Shown here: one piece after another, positions 1 through 12,046 of the stretch
Position numbering within the stretch: the stretch's first letter is position 1
Layout: each line of letters begins with the position of its first letter
Assembly: GCA_036429605.1 (NCBI GenBank)
Contig: JAVFKD010000002.1
Coordinates: 1,922,001 to 1,986,000 of the forward strand
Direction of reading: 5' to 3'
DNA: 64,000 nt
Origin: Cladobotryum mycophilum
Lineage: Eukaryota; Ascomycota; Sordariomycetes; Hypocreales; Hypocreaceae
Program-made: the position numbers and the translations under genes
Notes under the pieces: model-generated
Database searches by the model: none
Seen by the model: the letters and a program-made list of their open reading frames with translations, nothing else
Told to the model about the DNA's origin: nothing

Positions 1-608
1 GTTGGTGCTGGTGGTAAAATTAAGACCCCGACTGGGCCAACGACTCAGACTCAAGTTCGATCGGTTAGCAGCAACAGCAACAGCATCAAGCCTCCTCTGG
101 CAACCGCTGTCAAGCTGGCTACTAAGCCTATCATCAGTAACATTGCAACTGGTGCTGGGGCTGCGACCGCTGCTATGGAGGAATTTAACAAGTGGGCTCA
201 TCGAGAACTGTCTCGCGGTATTACTGGTGTAAATGACAGTAAGTTTATCTGTCCACTGACCCTTCCGGATAAATATTGACCTATGCCATAGTCTCGAGCT
301 TCCAAGCTGATCTCGCTGTCCTCCCTCTTGATACTGGTCTGATTGCAGATGCTGTTTACGCTCACTCCACAACTATGGATGGACGACACTTTGCAGAGGA
401 GTACGTGCGCCGCAAAAGGCTCGCCGAAAAGGGTGTCATAGAGAAGCAGCCTCCAGTCGAAACTAAGGTTTCCAGCACCAGTGGTGGATGGAACGAGGTT
501 GCCAAGAAGAGTGGAAGCGCTACAACACAAGTCAAGGAGCCCGAGGGGGCCTCAATCCAAGGAGCCGGTTTCAAAGTGGTTCCGGGTAGGAAGAAGGGCA
601 AGAAATAG
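1..608 (+). CDS. GYF-domain-type (Smy2/GIGYF-like) protein, C-terminal part
   Basis: This is the 3' end of a gene that begins before the window. The first exon is open in frame 1 from base 1 and is joined through a 53-nt intron (239-291, GTAAGT...TAG) to a second exon ending at a TAG at 606-608. The visible part holds about 185 residues. It includes a helical segment with EEFNKWAHREL, then ADAVYAHSTTMDGRHFAEEY followed by RRKRLAEKG, and ends in a basic tail (FKVVPGRKKGKK). This combination matches my memory of the C-terminal region of fungal GYF-domain proteins related to yeast Smy2/Syh1, which bind proline-rich partners in mRNA repression and vesicle traffic. The GYF domain itself would lie upstream and is not visible, so the family call rests on the C-terminal block alone. 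It is convergent with the EMW1-like gene. Confidence 0.65.
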
Positions 609-1034
609 AAACCATTGCCTTTCAATGTCTTGAAGGAGCGTCGAGCCTGAAGGGCTAAATTATTGGATGATTGATGCTTAGGCCAGTGTGTGTTTTGAAA
701 GCGACACCAGTTGGTTTGGAAGCGTTTGTCAATGGCATTATGAACACGGGAAACGACGAAATTGAACAGGACGACTAATGGTTACATTGTTGTCAAGTAT
801 GTTTTCTTTGTATTATAGGCTAGCGGTATGAACTGAATGATTAAGTCATATGACGATGTTAAATGAAGCTGTCTTTCATCTTGAATACTCCTTTAAAGCA
901 TAGGACATGCCGGGATCTACATGAAGTCTTTGGTCTCGTCTTGTAGCGTAGAATCCCTTTTATTTTCTATCTTACTACCGTTTCTCATGATCCCATTTAC
1001 ATAGCCAAGACAACTTTTTTTGCATTCACCTCCC
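609..1034. other. Convergent intergenic region
   Basis: This 426-bp AT-richer stretch lies between two stop codons and should hold the 3' UTRs of the GYF-type gene and the EMW1-like gene. No open frame with convincing protein character and no structured RNA is visible. Confidence 0.6.
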
Positions 1035-4000
1035 TCAAGCCTTTAGACCTTCCATGATACCCTCTAATGTTTGCCACCCCTGACTCCCTTCCCAGTTTTC
1101 TTTTCCTCGTCCCATGACGCTTCGCACCGCGCTGCGTGCCTTGCCTCGCCACTTTTGTCCAATAGCTTCTACATCGGGACCCCAATTCTCTAGGATGGAG
1201 ACCAACTCATCCGTGCGCTTGACGACATTGTCCCATCCTGCCTGATCAGTCGTCCAGTCCGCGGTGGCGGAGTCGCCGGGTAGGAGACCGCCGCCGGACG
1301 ATCCCACGGCGGCACGCCATGCGCGCTCCGAGGCGTCGATTGCGCCGGCGTAGTCGCGGCGCCAGGAGCGGAGGCGGGAGACCAGGGCCCAGAGTTCGGG
1401 ACGCTTGGTGATGAGGGGTACGATTTGCTCTTCGATGAGGCGGTTGATGAGGCGTTCCTGCGAGCCTCGCGGGGGTTCGTATACGCCGTCGCTGGATGTT
1501 TTCTCCTTGGACAGGACAACGTCTTGGAGGAGGGCGGAGATGAGATCGTTGTCGATGGCGTCTTCGGTCTTGCGGATGCGGATGATGTGTGTTAGGGAGA
1601 GGATGATGTCGGATACGGGGACGGGTTGGACGCGGGATGCGAGGGTGAGGACGTTGTCCCAGATTCGCCAGTTGTCGTGCGAGATGGAAGCGCCCCTTTT
1701 GTAGGCTGAGAGGGCTTGAGCGAGGAGTTTGCTGGGGTCTTTGGAAACAGCCTCCTCCTTGTCCCAACCATCTTCTTCCTCATCATCGTTGGTAGACTCA
1801 TCCTTCTTCTCCTCGGTCTTCTCCTCATCTTTTGCATCGGCGGCTCTCTCAAGGTAAAGACTCCACAAAGCACTGCCAAGGTTGCTCCAAGTTCTCGCGC
1901 CCTCACCACCAGCGGTATCGGTAGCGCTGCTGATCGATCTGGTAAACGCCTGCGCGGCCTCTTCAAACTGGCCGAGTCTCAAGCTGATATCACCCAGTCG
2001 CCCCCACATGTCTGGGCTCATGCGGTTGGCATGAGTAGCCTTCTTATATGCCTCCAGTGCCTTTTGCCACTCCTTTTGCTGGATGTAGTACTCTCCGAGG
2101 GACTTTTGCGCGCGGGCGAAGCGGTTCTTGGAGATTTCCCATGCGCGCTCGTAGTGAGCTGGATTGTTTTCGAGATCGCCGAGGATGCACAACAGCCGAG
2201 GCGCATCAGGAGGAGGGGGATTCGCTCAGGGCCGGAAAATTCAGCTGCTTTCAGGAGAGTGACGTCTCGGCCGACAACTTCGTCTTCTGGCTCAATAGAC
2301 GATGGTGATTCAGCACCAGTCTTGGAAAAGAGCCTCCAACGGATGATGCCCCTGGCCTTCTCCTCTCCACCGCTTCCTCGACCGTCCTCATCTTCGGTAG
2401 CTGCGCTGCTAGCCAAACATAGAGCTACTTCCGCCCACAGCCGCAACCTCTTAAAAACTTCGAGGGCTGAAGCCATGGAACCGATGCCAGCCCAGCTGTA
2501 GGCGAGTTCGGATTCAAGGTGCCAGCGAGGAGGCGAAGAGAGAGCGTGGATATAGCGTAAACGAACATGAGCTGGTGCGGACTCTGATTGCTTGGGAGCT
2601 GGGAGGAAAGTTGTCGGTTTGTTTTCATCGACTGGAGCTGTCTCTTGGCCCGGTGCAGACACCTGAATGGCCGGAATGTCTGATTCGGATTCATCCTTGG
2701 ATTCCGCTTTCGCGGGGTTGAATACGTCGTGTCAGTAAGGACCTGGTCTGCAACTGCCTGGAGCTGGAGCACACCTCGCTCGACGGTTCTGCTTCGATGA
2801 AGTTCTATCCTAGAACGGACTAGGAGAGCCTGTGTGTAAATTTGCCAGTTGACGGACTTGTCTGTTAGCACACGAACAGCGAATGGGAGGATCTCTTGGG
2901 CCGTCAGAGTATCCGCGGGAGAGAAAGAATCCTTGATTGTTGCTTCGGTAAGGAGAATGATCTCATCGAGAGCATCTAGTTGCGGCTGGTTGTCTGGAGA
3001 CAATTTGGCCAATGCCGGTGGCAGAGCTTTGTCGCTTGAGCCATTTTCTTGCTTTTCCTTGACAAAGTGAATTTCTTCCAAAAGGGTATCATCGTTTAAT
3101 TTGAGCGCATCCGGTTTCGTGTCCTCTTTTTCTTCTTCTTCTTCCTCTTCATCAGCTCCGGTTTGAGACTTCTCGGCACCACTTTGAGCAATGACAACAA
3201 GTTGGCTGATATCTCTCTCCTGGAACTTTGTCCTCTTGCCGAGGGCTCCGGATAAAGCGTATGTAAAGCCATTTGTGTGAACAGCCTCCTTCAAGGCTCT
3301 TTTCGCTTTTTCATATTGTCCAAGGGAAATATAGTTGCTCGCGGACTCGACTAGGAATAATGCCTTGTCCTCTCGGGTCCATGTCTCCTTGCCCTCGTCT
3401 GCCCAGACTTCGTGATCCAAGATCTTTCCACGAAGGTGGTCAATGCCGTTTAGGATCTGGGTTGCCAGGCTTGGTACATCGATCCACTGAGAGCTTTTGT
3501 TGAAATTTGAGCCAGGCCCTAGGCTGGGTTGTGTAATGATCTTGTAATGCCATGTGTTGAGACGAAGCCTTGTCCAAGCAAGGCTATATTGAGTAGAAGT
3601 TCCAGATGAGAGGATCTGAACGACGTCTTTGGACTCGGAAGATAATGCCTCGATAATGATATATTTAGCAAGGGAAAAGAGCTCCAATCGAGGAATGTGA
3701 GCGTAGGGGGACACGCCATCCACCTCAAGATACTTTAGAGAGGCCCTACGCAGGCGCTGCAGCGCTTTGCTCCTGTCTTTAGTATCATCCTGGTCCGTAT
3801 TCCATGCTCTGAAGAACAGACTCTCAACTTGAGAGGAGCTACTGATGGGAAGGACAGGTCCTGTTACGTTGGCTTGGAGAAAGGCATCGAGAGCAGCCAA
3901 GCCCACAGCTAAAACGTCTTCTGTAGAACTACCCTGGAAGTCGAATGCGACGGATGTTGAGGCTGAGCCCAAGCTCAAGTCTTTGGATATGGAGACAAGC

Positions 4001-4137
4001 TGAGAGACATGCGAGTGGATTAGGCGCTCTGCTACTGTATTGCCTACAAGTGATGAGAGGACATCATCGCTTGGCTGAGTGGTGGTGATGGTGGTAGCTG
4101 CTGTCTCATCCTCGTTGGAGGGGTTCAAATTTGCCAT
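1035..4137 (-). CDS. EMW1: EMW1/TTC27-like tetratricopeptide repeat protein (frame broken at two sites)
   Basis: Homologue of yeast EMW1 and human TTC27, an essential TPR protein linked to cell-wall integrity and assembly of large complexes. The start is the ATG at 4137 (MANLNPSNEDE). About 1034 residues result if two one-base gaps are filled. An acidic run (EEEEEEEKED) lies mid-protein. The conserved block SRTVERGVLQLQA is at about 2760-2800. The C-terminal third carries TPRs, with ILGDLENNPAHYERAWEIS, FARAQKSLGEYYIQQKEW and SPDMWGRLGDISLRLGQFEE. The frame breaks at about 2700 (a G4 run at 2714-2717 is the nearest homopolymer) and at the G5 run 2215-2219; at the latter one extra base gives PPPPDAPRLLCILGD. 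Both breaks move the frame in the same direction, as expected from single missing bases. A 68-nt intron covering the first break would also restore frame but would delete conserved residues. Confidence 0.85.
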
Positions 4138-4831
4138 GACGTCGATAGAAAGAACTATGCCTGATACCGAATAGGGCAGGGCAGAGTCTTGTGAAATAGG
4201 ATGGATTGAACCTGACGTAGGCTGATCTAGGCGTCTATTAATTATGAAAGAATATTGAAGATGGATTATGCAACCATCCACGACTATCTGCGCCCTTTTT
4301 TTTTGCTTTTCCATTACCATCCATACAATTTTTTTCTCCCACTGAGATTTAAAGGTGGGATGCGCTATCGCAGGACCCTGCACCCACTAAAAAATTTCCC
4401 TAATGGTGGGGTAAAACTCTGTGACCTGATGCCATGCATGGAAGGGAAACCCCCACTCACTCACCTTCCATGATTGGACTCTCCCGGAATTACCTCTTGA
4501 GGCTTTGATTCTGACATGCAATCGATAATGAATTCCCCATATAATTGAAGCATCATCCTCCGTATCGAATGAATATATGGCTTCGATATTGAGCGTCAAG
4601 ATGGAATTTGCGTATTCTATGGCTAGGCCTGTTACAGGGGGGCCGTTAACATTCCAGCCGCAGGATGCGTTATGTCATCACACATTGACTAGGCTGATGG
4701 AGCCTCAGCTTCCTTGACAGTCTCGCCACAGCCTCATGGAAGTTCTGCATCTCTGGAGCTATCTGGATTTTCTCTCAATAGGATCCCTATATCCTATATA
4801 TTTTGAGCCTCTTCACTTCCTGTGAAACAGT
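4138..4831. promoter_or_regulatory. Divergent intergenic region between the EMW1-like and modin-like genes
   Basis: These 694 bp separate two divergently transcribed start codons, so both promoters should lie here. There is a TATATTTTG stretch (about 4795-4804) some 30 nt before the modin-like ATG, which is close for a TATA box. No gene-like frame is seen. Confidence 0.45.
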
Positions 4832-6922
4832 ATGTCGCAGTTAGGAGAAACAGATGGCCGTCTGAATACGACGGAGCAGATCCTTCAGGCAGTCAGTCAC
4901 ATACTGGCCCAATTGGAGAGACAAAACCACCAATATAATTGGGATCCGGCTACATTTTCTGTGACAGTCGTCATTGGAATAATTGCCATTTTCTTTGCTG
5001 GTCTCACAAGTATGTTGTTCCATGTGTGCGCGTCCGATCATTCGTCATACTTCAAGACCACCCTGTGTTGCTTCCAAGAGCAGACACTCACGTTTTGCAG
5101 TCATCCAAGGCCTCATAGCTGCTGGACCAGGCCGACTGAAATCAGGACAATATGCCATCGGCCCATGGTCAAAGTTGACCAGACGAAAATTCATCCGTGC
5201 CGAACTCAGGCTGAGAACTGTCGCATACACGCCCGTGATTCGCTTCCAAGACCCTCATGTTGCATTCTGGCTCGATGAAGAAACGACCGTCTCGGAATCC
5301 CCCAGTATCCTCCGCAAACGCGTTAGCGAATACTTTCCAGCTGGATGGCTTGCCCTCTTGACTCTCGTTGGCCTGGACAAACCAGCTAATTTTGAGAAAA
5401 AGGCGGTTGGTGCAGACTATATTCCGATGGAACTGGCTGCTGCGCCAGCGTATGGATCCATTAGAGACACGATAAATCTGATTCTCTCTTATAGCACGAG
5501 ATTGTCTCTGATTGAAAAGGACCCCGTCTCGCGTCTTTTGTCGGTGCGAGGATCGGCAACTACTGGGACCTTTGGCCTCAACTTTTTCAACCACCCTCTA
5601 CTTGGAACTGTCGGCTCCTTCGAAATGTTCGCTGCCGAGCCACCTGAGAAACAAGAAATTGAATACAATATACACCCAAGTCTTTCGGCTCAAGATGACC
5701 ACGTTTCGCAACTCAACTTGCTAAAAGAATCCTTGTCATGCGCATATGGATCGGTTGAATGTTTCGTGCGCGATCCAAGGTCAGCAGAGATTGAGCATTT
5801 CTCATTCAACTGGATGCCATGGTACTATAAGTCAACTCGAGTGGTTTTTAGTAAGCCATTTGAACCGGGCCTGCAGCGTCTTGTGGCGGTCGTCGAATCT
5901 GGCTGTCATCATCACAAGGACAGGCTGTCTATTGCAGATATTGTGGAGGGCTCGAAGGCTTTTTCTTTACCACTATTCACCTCATATCCTGGAGAGACTT
6001 TGCCAAGTTTCTTGACCAACACACTGGAGCATAAGCTAGAGAATATCCAAAACACCAAAAAGGCTATTTTGTGTTTTGCCGCATTAGCTACGGCCAAAGT
6101 ATATACAACACCGCCTAGAGTCTTTCCTCATACTCTAGCAAACATAACCGGGGTACTGGATTCACTTCTGATACAAAGCGACTTTTGGTCAGACGACTTC
6201 AGATGCTACGGAATGGAACCCCCTTTCACAAACGAGAACCAAGGCACGGCTTATCTGATGGATGTGCTAGAGCGAGCCGTGTCGTAGCCGATTGTGTTGA
6301 TTCACGAAAGCCTCCAAAGTTAGACAAGGTCGTCTTCGAAGTTAGCTGGAGGTTCATTCGGGCGCTATCCATCGACCGAAGCGATAGCTGTGGCGTGATT
6401 ATGAATATTCTAAACGAGATCCCGGTCAATTTTATATTTGACCGGCGACATCTCCTCGCGGAAATGAAGTCTATCGACGATTGGGTAAGGGACGAAAAGC
6501 CAAGAGATTGGAATTGCCGCATGCTTGTGTTGATCAACATTGCTGGACTGGTGCATGACATGGCGAGGAGACACCAGCTACTATTAGAGGCTATACTTTC
6601 TAACGAAGCAGAAGCCCAGACAAAAGAGGCTAAAAGATACATTACGATGACGTGGCAGAAATGCAAAGACCATTCTTTCTCACTGTTGGCCCTACAGCAA
6701 GAAAGCCATGGGGAAGAGGTCATGAACGCTCTCAAAAGGTTTGAGAAGCTCTGGCAGTTTGGCCCTAATAGGCAACCATTTGAGGGTGTACGCACGGCAC
6801 ACCCATTGGACGATTTGATAATTTACCGTATCATCATCCACATTATGCTGTTATCGACCGCATCTGACAATAGTATCGTTATGGAGGAAGGCTTTCACGA
6901 TCGAGTTGTCCCCATGCTCTAA
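4832..6922 (+). CDS. Modin-like fungal membrane-anchored protein of unknown function (one frame break)
   Basis: Exon 1 (4832-5009) and exon 2 (5101-6922) are joined by a 91-nt intron (5010-5100, GTATGT...TTTGCAG). Residues 1-40 are polar. A single hydrophobic segment follows (about 41-66, ATFSVTVVIGIIAIFFAGLT), directly before IIQGLIAAGPGRLKSGQYAIG, and then a long soluble domain. The GPGRLK motif after one membrane segment recalls the fungus-specific family annotated as 'modin', whose function I do not know. The frame of exon 2 closes at 6287, while a frame open to 6922 continues the protein. One extra base at the C5 run 6219-6223 joins them (about 666 residues); a break a little later, around 6260-6285, is also possible. 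Family call uncertain; gene existence fairly sure. Confidence 0.6.
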
Positions 6923-7346
6923 GGATGTCCATTGCTCAGTGGTGGTGGCTTTGATGTTGCTAAAGGGGTTATACATCTACTATGCTATTTGTAAGTAACT
7001 TGGAAAATAAGTACACAATGTCCGAGAAGGTGAGTTTTGCTGTGTTTGGACTAAGGGAGTGTATTGTATGTATAACTTAATAAGTAGAGAGAATGCACGC
7101 TTTGTGAACCTTGAATGGTTGAGAGTTTTTGAGAAAAGGCGATATGTTTCATTGCAGGTAGTTAACTAGGTATATAAAGGGTACTCCTTGTCGTTCATGG
7201 ATATCCCACCCAGTCTCCTTTTCACATTCCTCGTTATCATTTTCAACGCTCGTTCAACCACTTACAACATCGATCTTCATTAATCACCTACCACCCATTA
7301 CGAAATTCCTATAACAAACGAACAGTCTACCTCTTCATCAGCCACC
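6923..7346. promoter_or_regulatory. Promoter and 5' leader of the small secreted protein gene
   Basis: This 424-bp region holds the 3' UTR of the modin-like gene and the promoter of the next gene. A clear TATA box is annotated separately. The leader before the ATG is rich in C, T and A and carries many CAACA/CATTC words, typical of well-expressed fungal genes. Confidence 0.5.
7171..7178 (+). promoter_or_regulatory. TATA box
   Basis: TATATAAA lies about 170 nt upstream of the ATG at 7347. A start site about 30-60 nt downstream would give a leader of about 110-150 nt. Confidence 0.55.
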
Positions 7347-7673
7347 ATGCACTTCCCAACTTTCACCCTCGTTATCGCTCTCTTCGCGACCTCAGGCGCC
7401 ACATTTATCTACAATCCGGTCTGCCTGGTACACTACACTCCTGCCAACATCACCAAGGCCACTCCGCTTCAGGAGCTCATCTGCGACGAGCCCTGCAACG
7501 TGATACATTGGAGGATGGACTCGCGTGGAGTCACGTGCGATAAGCATAACAACATCATCGAGATGAATTGCCATTGTCGTGGTACTTATTGCGAGCCGAT
7601 CCCTTTTGCTGTTAAGCTGAGGTGCTTGGGGGTCGCAAAGAATGGTCATCGAGAGGGTCTTCCTGAGGAGTAG
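7347..7673 (+). CDS. Small cysteine-rich secreted protein (108 residues)
   Basis: Intronless. The ATG is in a strong context (GCCACCATG). Residues 1-19 form a typical signal peptide (MHFPTFTLVIALFATSGA). The mature part has about 90 residues with eight cysteines, at YNPVC, ELIC, DEPC, GVTC, MNCHC, TYC and LRC, an even number that fits four disulfides. Codon choice favours C-ending codons. I do not recognise the family. Size, signal peptide and cysteine content fit an effector-like or antimicrobial-like secreted protein, but nothing here proves such a role. A TATA box and a CT-rich leader suggest strong or regulated expression. Confidence 0.7.
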   Translation: MHFPTFTLVIALFATSGATFIYNPVCLVHYTPANITKATPLQELICDEPCNVIHWRMDSRGVTCDKHNNIIEMNCHCRGTYCEPIPFAVKLRCLGVAKNGHREGLPEE

Positions 7674-10227
7674 GCATGGAATGGGCGCCAAAATTTGACG
7701 GGGGCTTTACTGAGATTGTGAGGTGGGTTTGGCTTTTATGGTTTTGGTCTATGATTGCTTGTGGAGAAACATGGACTGCTTGGGTGTTGGATTTCGAATC
7801 ATATTTCTGTTCCAGGTTATTGGCCATTTGGAAACTGTCAGTTGGTCAGATCGGCATTTGATAGGGGAAAGAGGCGAACCTCATTGTCATTATCAGGACT
7901 ACTCGATGATGTCGATTCTTCCCTTTTCCATTTCCATATCTACTGGTATGATACCTGGGCAGACGGTTGTCATACCGACATGGAGGCTGGATTGTGATGC
8001 ACCTTTCTGGAAAGCGTTTTGATATTGAATATGGGCGAGTTTGGGATTGATTTGTATTGAATTGATTCGGATAACCCTTGGATGAGTTAACTTGAGGAAT
8101 GAGATATTTTCCAAAGTGAGGCATGCAGGCTACAACTATGGGTATCGAGAAATAGCAACTGATATGGTGTGATGTGCTTCATAATGCCAAGCCGTAATTA
8201 TTATTCATCAGCTTTGCCAGCCTCTTTCAGTGTCCTCATTTGTGACCTTTGACACCATAAATGCTTCTTTTTCTTCTTCTTTTGTGTGTGTACGTGTGGT
8301 GCTACGCTCTCGGGAGGCAAATGAAGTCGTATATCGTATCCGAATCATACTGTAAGGCACACTGTGTCGGAAGAGTTAGGCCTATGAGCGGGCTACATGA
8401 CAACAAGACGCACTTTATGAAAGAGATTTATGAAAACGAACTTGTTAGAGATGCATATATATGAAGTAAAGCTATATGAAGTGGAATATAATGATTAGAA
8501 AAGAAAAAGGAGATCGACGTTGTCAGCTTATGCCTCAACTGCGGTATGTCTATCTGTCTGTCAGAGTCAAATTCACATGATAAAAGAGCCCTGGAAAAAT
8601 GACTGCTGGGACGTGTCTGACAAGCGAGCGCCCTGAAACGAATCAGTCTTGTTTCCACCTACTCAGCCTGATGAATTTTCCAAAGAGCGTCTTCTTACTG
8701 GATCAATGAAGGGATCCTTCAGGTTAGTGCCCGCATTCATTACTCCTATTTATTACTTAATTGATAGCGGAATTTATGGAGTCTCTCGTCTGCTAACGGC
8801 CGAAGAGGGATTTGATGCACAATTACGTCGATTCTCTCTTGGCAGGAGCATGGGTATTTACTGCCAATTTCTGGGCGGAATCCATCTCTTCACCCGGGAA
8901 GGAGCGCTGAATAGCTGAGAGTACAAGTAGCTCCTGCAACAGTGAGTGTGTAGCTAATCATTTGTCTCGAGGATGCTTTGCCTGCAGTCGAGACAGACAT
9001 AGCTAAGACATTGTTCCACTTACATCTCCACGAAACGAAAGAGAGGCAACACCTCGCGATAAGTCAACTGGGGTGGCGGCGATGGAACAATGTCGCACTT
9101 GTCACGCACAGCAAATCCATGTGGTGGCTTGTTTGCAGGCACCTTGCACTTGGCACGCTTTGCGCGCAGGCGAGCCATCACCCAAACAGTGGCAGATCTT
9201 CACGCACTCCACCACCCTCAACCAACCTCTCCGTGTGCCCTGTCGGCCATGCTCGTTTTCTTCGATTCGAACTCCCTTATCCGAATAAAAGATGACGTTC
9301 CCTACAAAACATTTGACACGGTATTTGGAGGCTAAAGAGATGTAGCGGAGTCTCCGTTGAGATACCAACGATTTTCGCGTCACGGCATCGCCAGCGGCTT
9401 CACCCACGACAAACCCGTTGTCACTGACACTGTCCACAAGTCCCCCGGTCCCACCTGGGCAAAGCCTCGCCGTCATGCTTTCCCTCGGCCTTTGCTCCCA
9501 CTAGCCAGGGCCCTAGCAGAAGTAGCCTCAATCCTTGGTCCCCCATCGGCCGAACAAACGGTCTCAGGACGAATCAATCTATGTATGGAAGACCATTGAT
9601 CTATGGATCCATCCGCCGAGAATAAAAAAAGGTGGTCCGACAAAATCTGTTGCAACCATCGGAAGGCCCAGCTCCTCTCCACATCGGGCAAACCGTCGTG
9701 TGGGCATTGTATCCAATCTCATCGCAAGCCAGACCTTTTCGTCATGTTAACTCCCTGGCTGCATCCGTCCCGGTTCCTGAGCATGGAATGCTGGTGTTTT
9801 AACTCGCCTGAGATTTTGAACATGACTCTGGTTCAGCCGATCGACTGGTGGGTAGTGGATGTAACGCTGTGAATGCGGTTTTACTTATACATCAGCCGTC
9901 GCCCCTCCAAAATGGCACCTTGTCATTAACCTCGCTTCCATTGACTTCTGACTTCCTTCACCTTGTTTACTTCCTTTAATACCATATCTACTTGATTCTT
10001 TTTTCTCTTTTTCATAGAGTCAGTCCCCCTTGACGATTGGGTCTCCCATCAGACTGCGTGGTAACACCGCCAAGCATTGAAGGCTACCATTGGAAGCGAT
10101 CGACACACTTGATCCACCACAGGGTCCCTCCCTCTTATAAACTGGGCGAACTCGATTTCACGCAGAATTTTATGAGTTCCTTTCCCTACATCCTTCCCTT
10201 TCCAGTGAACCATTATTATTCGCAAAT
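7674..10227. other. Long intergenic region
   Basis: About 2.55 kb with no convincing gene. Several short frames exist on both strands (for example around 8650-8920, 9100-9480 and 9530-9870), but none shows a domain, good start context or codon bias. The last 250 bp should be the promoter of the permease gene. Confidence 0.5.
10136..10141 (+). promoter_or_regulatory. Probable TATA box of the permease gene
   Basis: TATAAA lies 87 nt upstream of the ATG at 10228, in a CT-rich context. Confidence 0.4.
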
Positions 10228-12046
10228 ATGGGCTCCAAGTATGAGGAGAAACATTCCAAGCTCGAGATTCCCGGTTCGCCGGTGATTGGCCATTCCAGTT
10301 TCACTCAAAATGTCGATGGTCTACAGCGACGGCTGAATAACCGCCAACTCCAACTCATCGCCATTGGGGGAGTATAGGGACGGCGCTCTTCGTGAGTATA
10401 GGTGGTGGACTTGTTCAAGGCGGTCCTGCCAGTCTGTTGCTCGCCTTTACGCTATACTCCATGGTTCTCGCATTGGTCAACAATTGCGTCGCCGAAATGA
10501 CGGTTTTGATGCCTGTTTCCGGTGGATTCGTTCGCCTGGCTGGAAAATGGGTCGACGACGCTCTCTCTGTGGCTGCGGGATACAACTTTTTCCTATACGA
10601 GGCCTTGTTGATTCCATTCGAAATCACGGCTTTAAACTTGGTCATCTCTTTCTGGGATGAAAATATTACAAAACCAGGTCCAACAGCCGGTATATGCGCC
10701 GCTGTGATTATCTGTTATGCGTAAGAAAAAATATATACTCCAAAGGGGGCTTGGAGAAAAACTCGTATCAAGTGCTTGCCGAACTTCATACTCTGCAGCC
10801 AAACTCCAATACCCTCTCCCCACCCCCCAATTAGAAGATTACAGGCTAAATATTCGGACAACTTAGTCTTTTGAACGTGCTAGCTGTGAAAAGTTATGGA
10901 GAAGCCGAGTTTTACTTGTCCAGTGGGAAGATTATCCTGATTTTCATGCTCTTTACTTTCACGTTTGTGACAATGGTGGGAGGGAATCCACAAGGCGACG
11001 CCTTTGGCTTTCGATACTGGAACAGTCCTGGAGCGTTTGTTGAGTACCATAGCAAAGGCGCCTCGGGACGCTTCGAGGGCTTTCTCGCCGCTTTGTGGAA
11101 CGCTGCATTCGCCATTGTTGGTCCCGAATACATCTCCATGGTCGCAGCTGAAGCGCAAAGGCCTCGCATTACCATCAAAACGGCGTTCAAGACTATATAC
11201 TTTCGGTTCGGCCTCTTCTTCATCGGCAGTGCCTTGGCAGTTGGTATTATCGTCCCCTCCAACGACAAGAATCTTGTCAACTTGAACAGCTCAGGCAACA
11301 CCGGAACTGCTGCTGCTTCGCCCTACGTGGTAGCCATGCAAAACATGGGCATCTCGGTCCTACCCCACATCGTCAACGCACTCATGATGACTTCCATCTT
11401 CTCCGCCGGTAACACATATACATACTGCGCCACTCGTTCGCTCTACGGTCTGGCACTCGAAGGCCGTGCCCCAAAGTTTTTGAGAAAGTGTACCAAGAAC
11501 GGTGTGCCGATTTACTGCTTCCTTGTTGTCATGTGCTTCCCCTTGCTTAGCTTCCTTCAAGTTGGCAGCGGCTCCGCTGTGGTGCTCAGCTGGCTCGTCA
11601 CTTTGATCACCGCTGGAGGTATCATCGACTACATAGTCATGGAGGTCACCTACATATGCTTTTACAGAGCATGCAAGGCCCAGGGAATCGACCGGCGCAC
11701 ACTGCCATACTACGGCTGGGGTCAACCCTACTGCGCTGTCATTGCGCTCATAGTCCATCTTCTGGTTGTCATATTTTACGGGTATAGATCATTTGCTCCT
11801 TGGAGCGTAAAGGGTTTCTTCCAGAGTTATACAATGCAGCTCGTTGCGCCGACTCTGTTCATTGTATGGAAAGTTATAAAGCGAACAAAGTTCGTTCGTC
11901 CCCACGAGGCTGACTTGATATGGGAGAGGCCAATTATAGATGCCTACGAGGCACAGTTCACGGAGCCACAAGCTGGGTTCTGGACTGAGATGCTACAGTT
12001 GGTTGGCCTCAGGAAGGGGAAGAAGTCTGATCACGTGGAAGCGTGA
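10228..12046 (+). CDS. Amino-acid permease, DIP5-like (YAT family; one frame break)
   Basis: Plasma-membrane proton-coupled amino-acid transporter of the APC superfamily. Exon 1 is 10228-10720 and exon 2 is 10867-12046. The 146-nt intron 10721-10866 (GTAAGA...TTAG) has a GCTAAA branch-like site and joins VIICYA to LLNVLAVKSYGEAEF. Read through, the protein has 557 residues and about 12 hydrophobic segments. Family signatures are NRQLQLIAIGG, IGTALFVSIGGGL, MPVSGGFVRLAGKW, PFEITALNL and AFAIVGPEY. Exon 1 hits a stop at 10374-10376; one extra G in the G5 run 10366-10370 restores AIGGSIGTALF, the most conserved motif of the family. The pattern around MPVSGGF and PFEI suggests the DIP5 dicarboxylic amino-acid permease group; substrate is inferred only. 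Convergent with EF-3. Confidence 0.85.

Noticed and set aside
6141..6200. A 41-nt intron (GTACTG...GTCAG) to explain the frame change in the modin-like gene
   Set aside because: Shorter than fungal introns normally are and it would remove residues that read like normal protein; a missing base is simpler.
9240..9300. GTTCGAATC-like sequence on the minus strand resembling a tRNA T-loop
   Set aside because: Flanking bases do not pair into a T-stem and no acceptor, D or anticodon arms can be placed.
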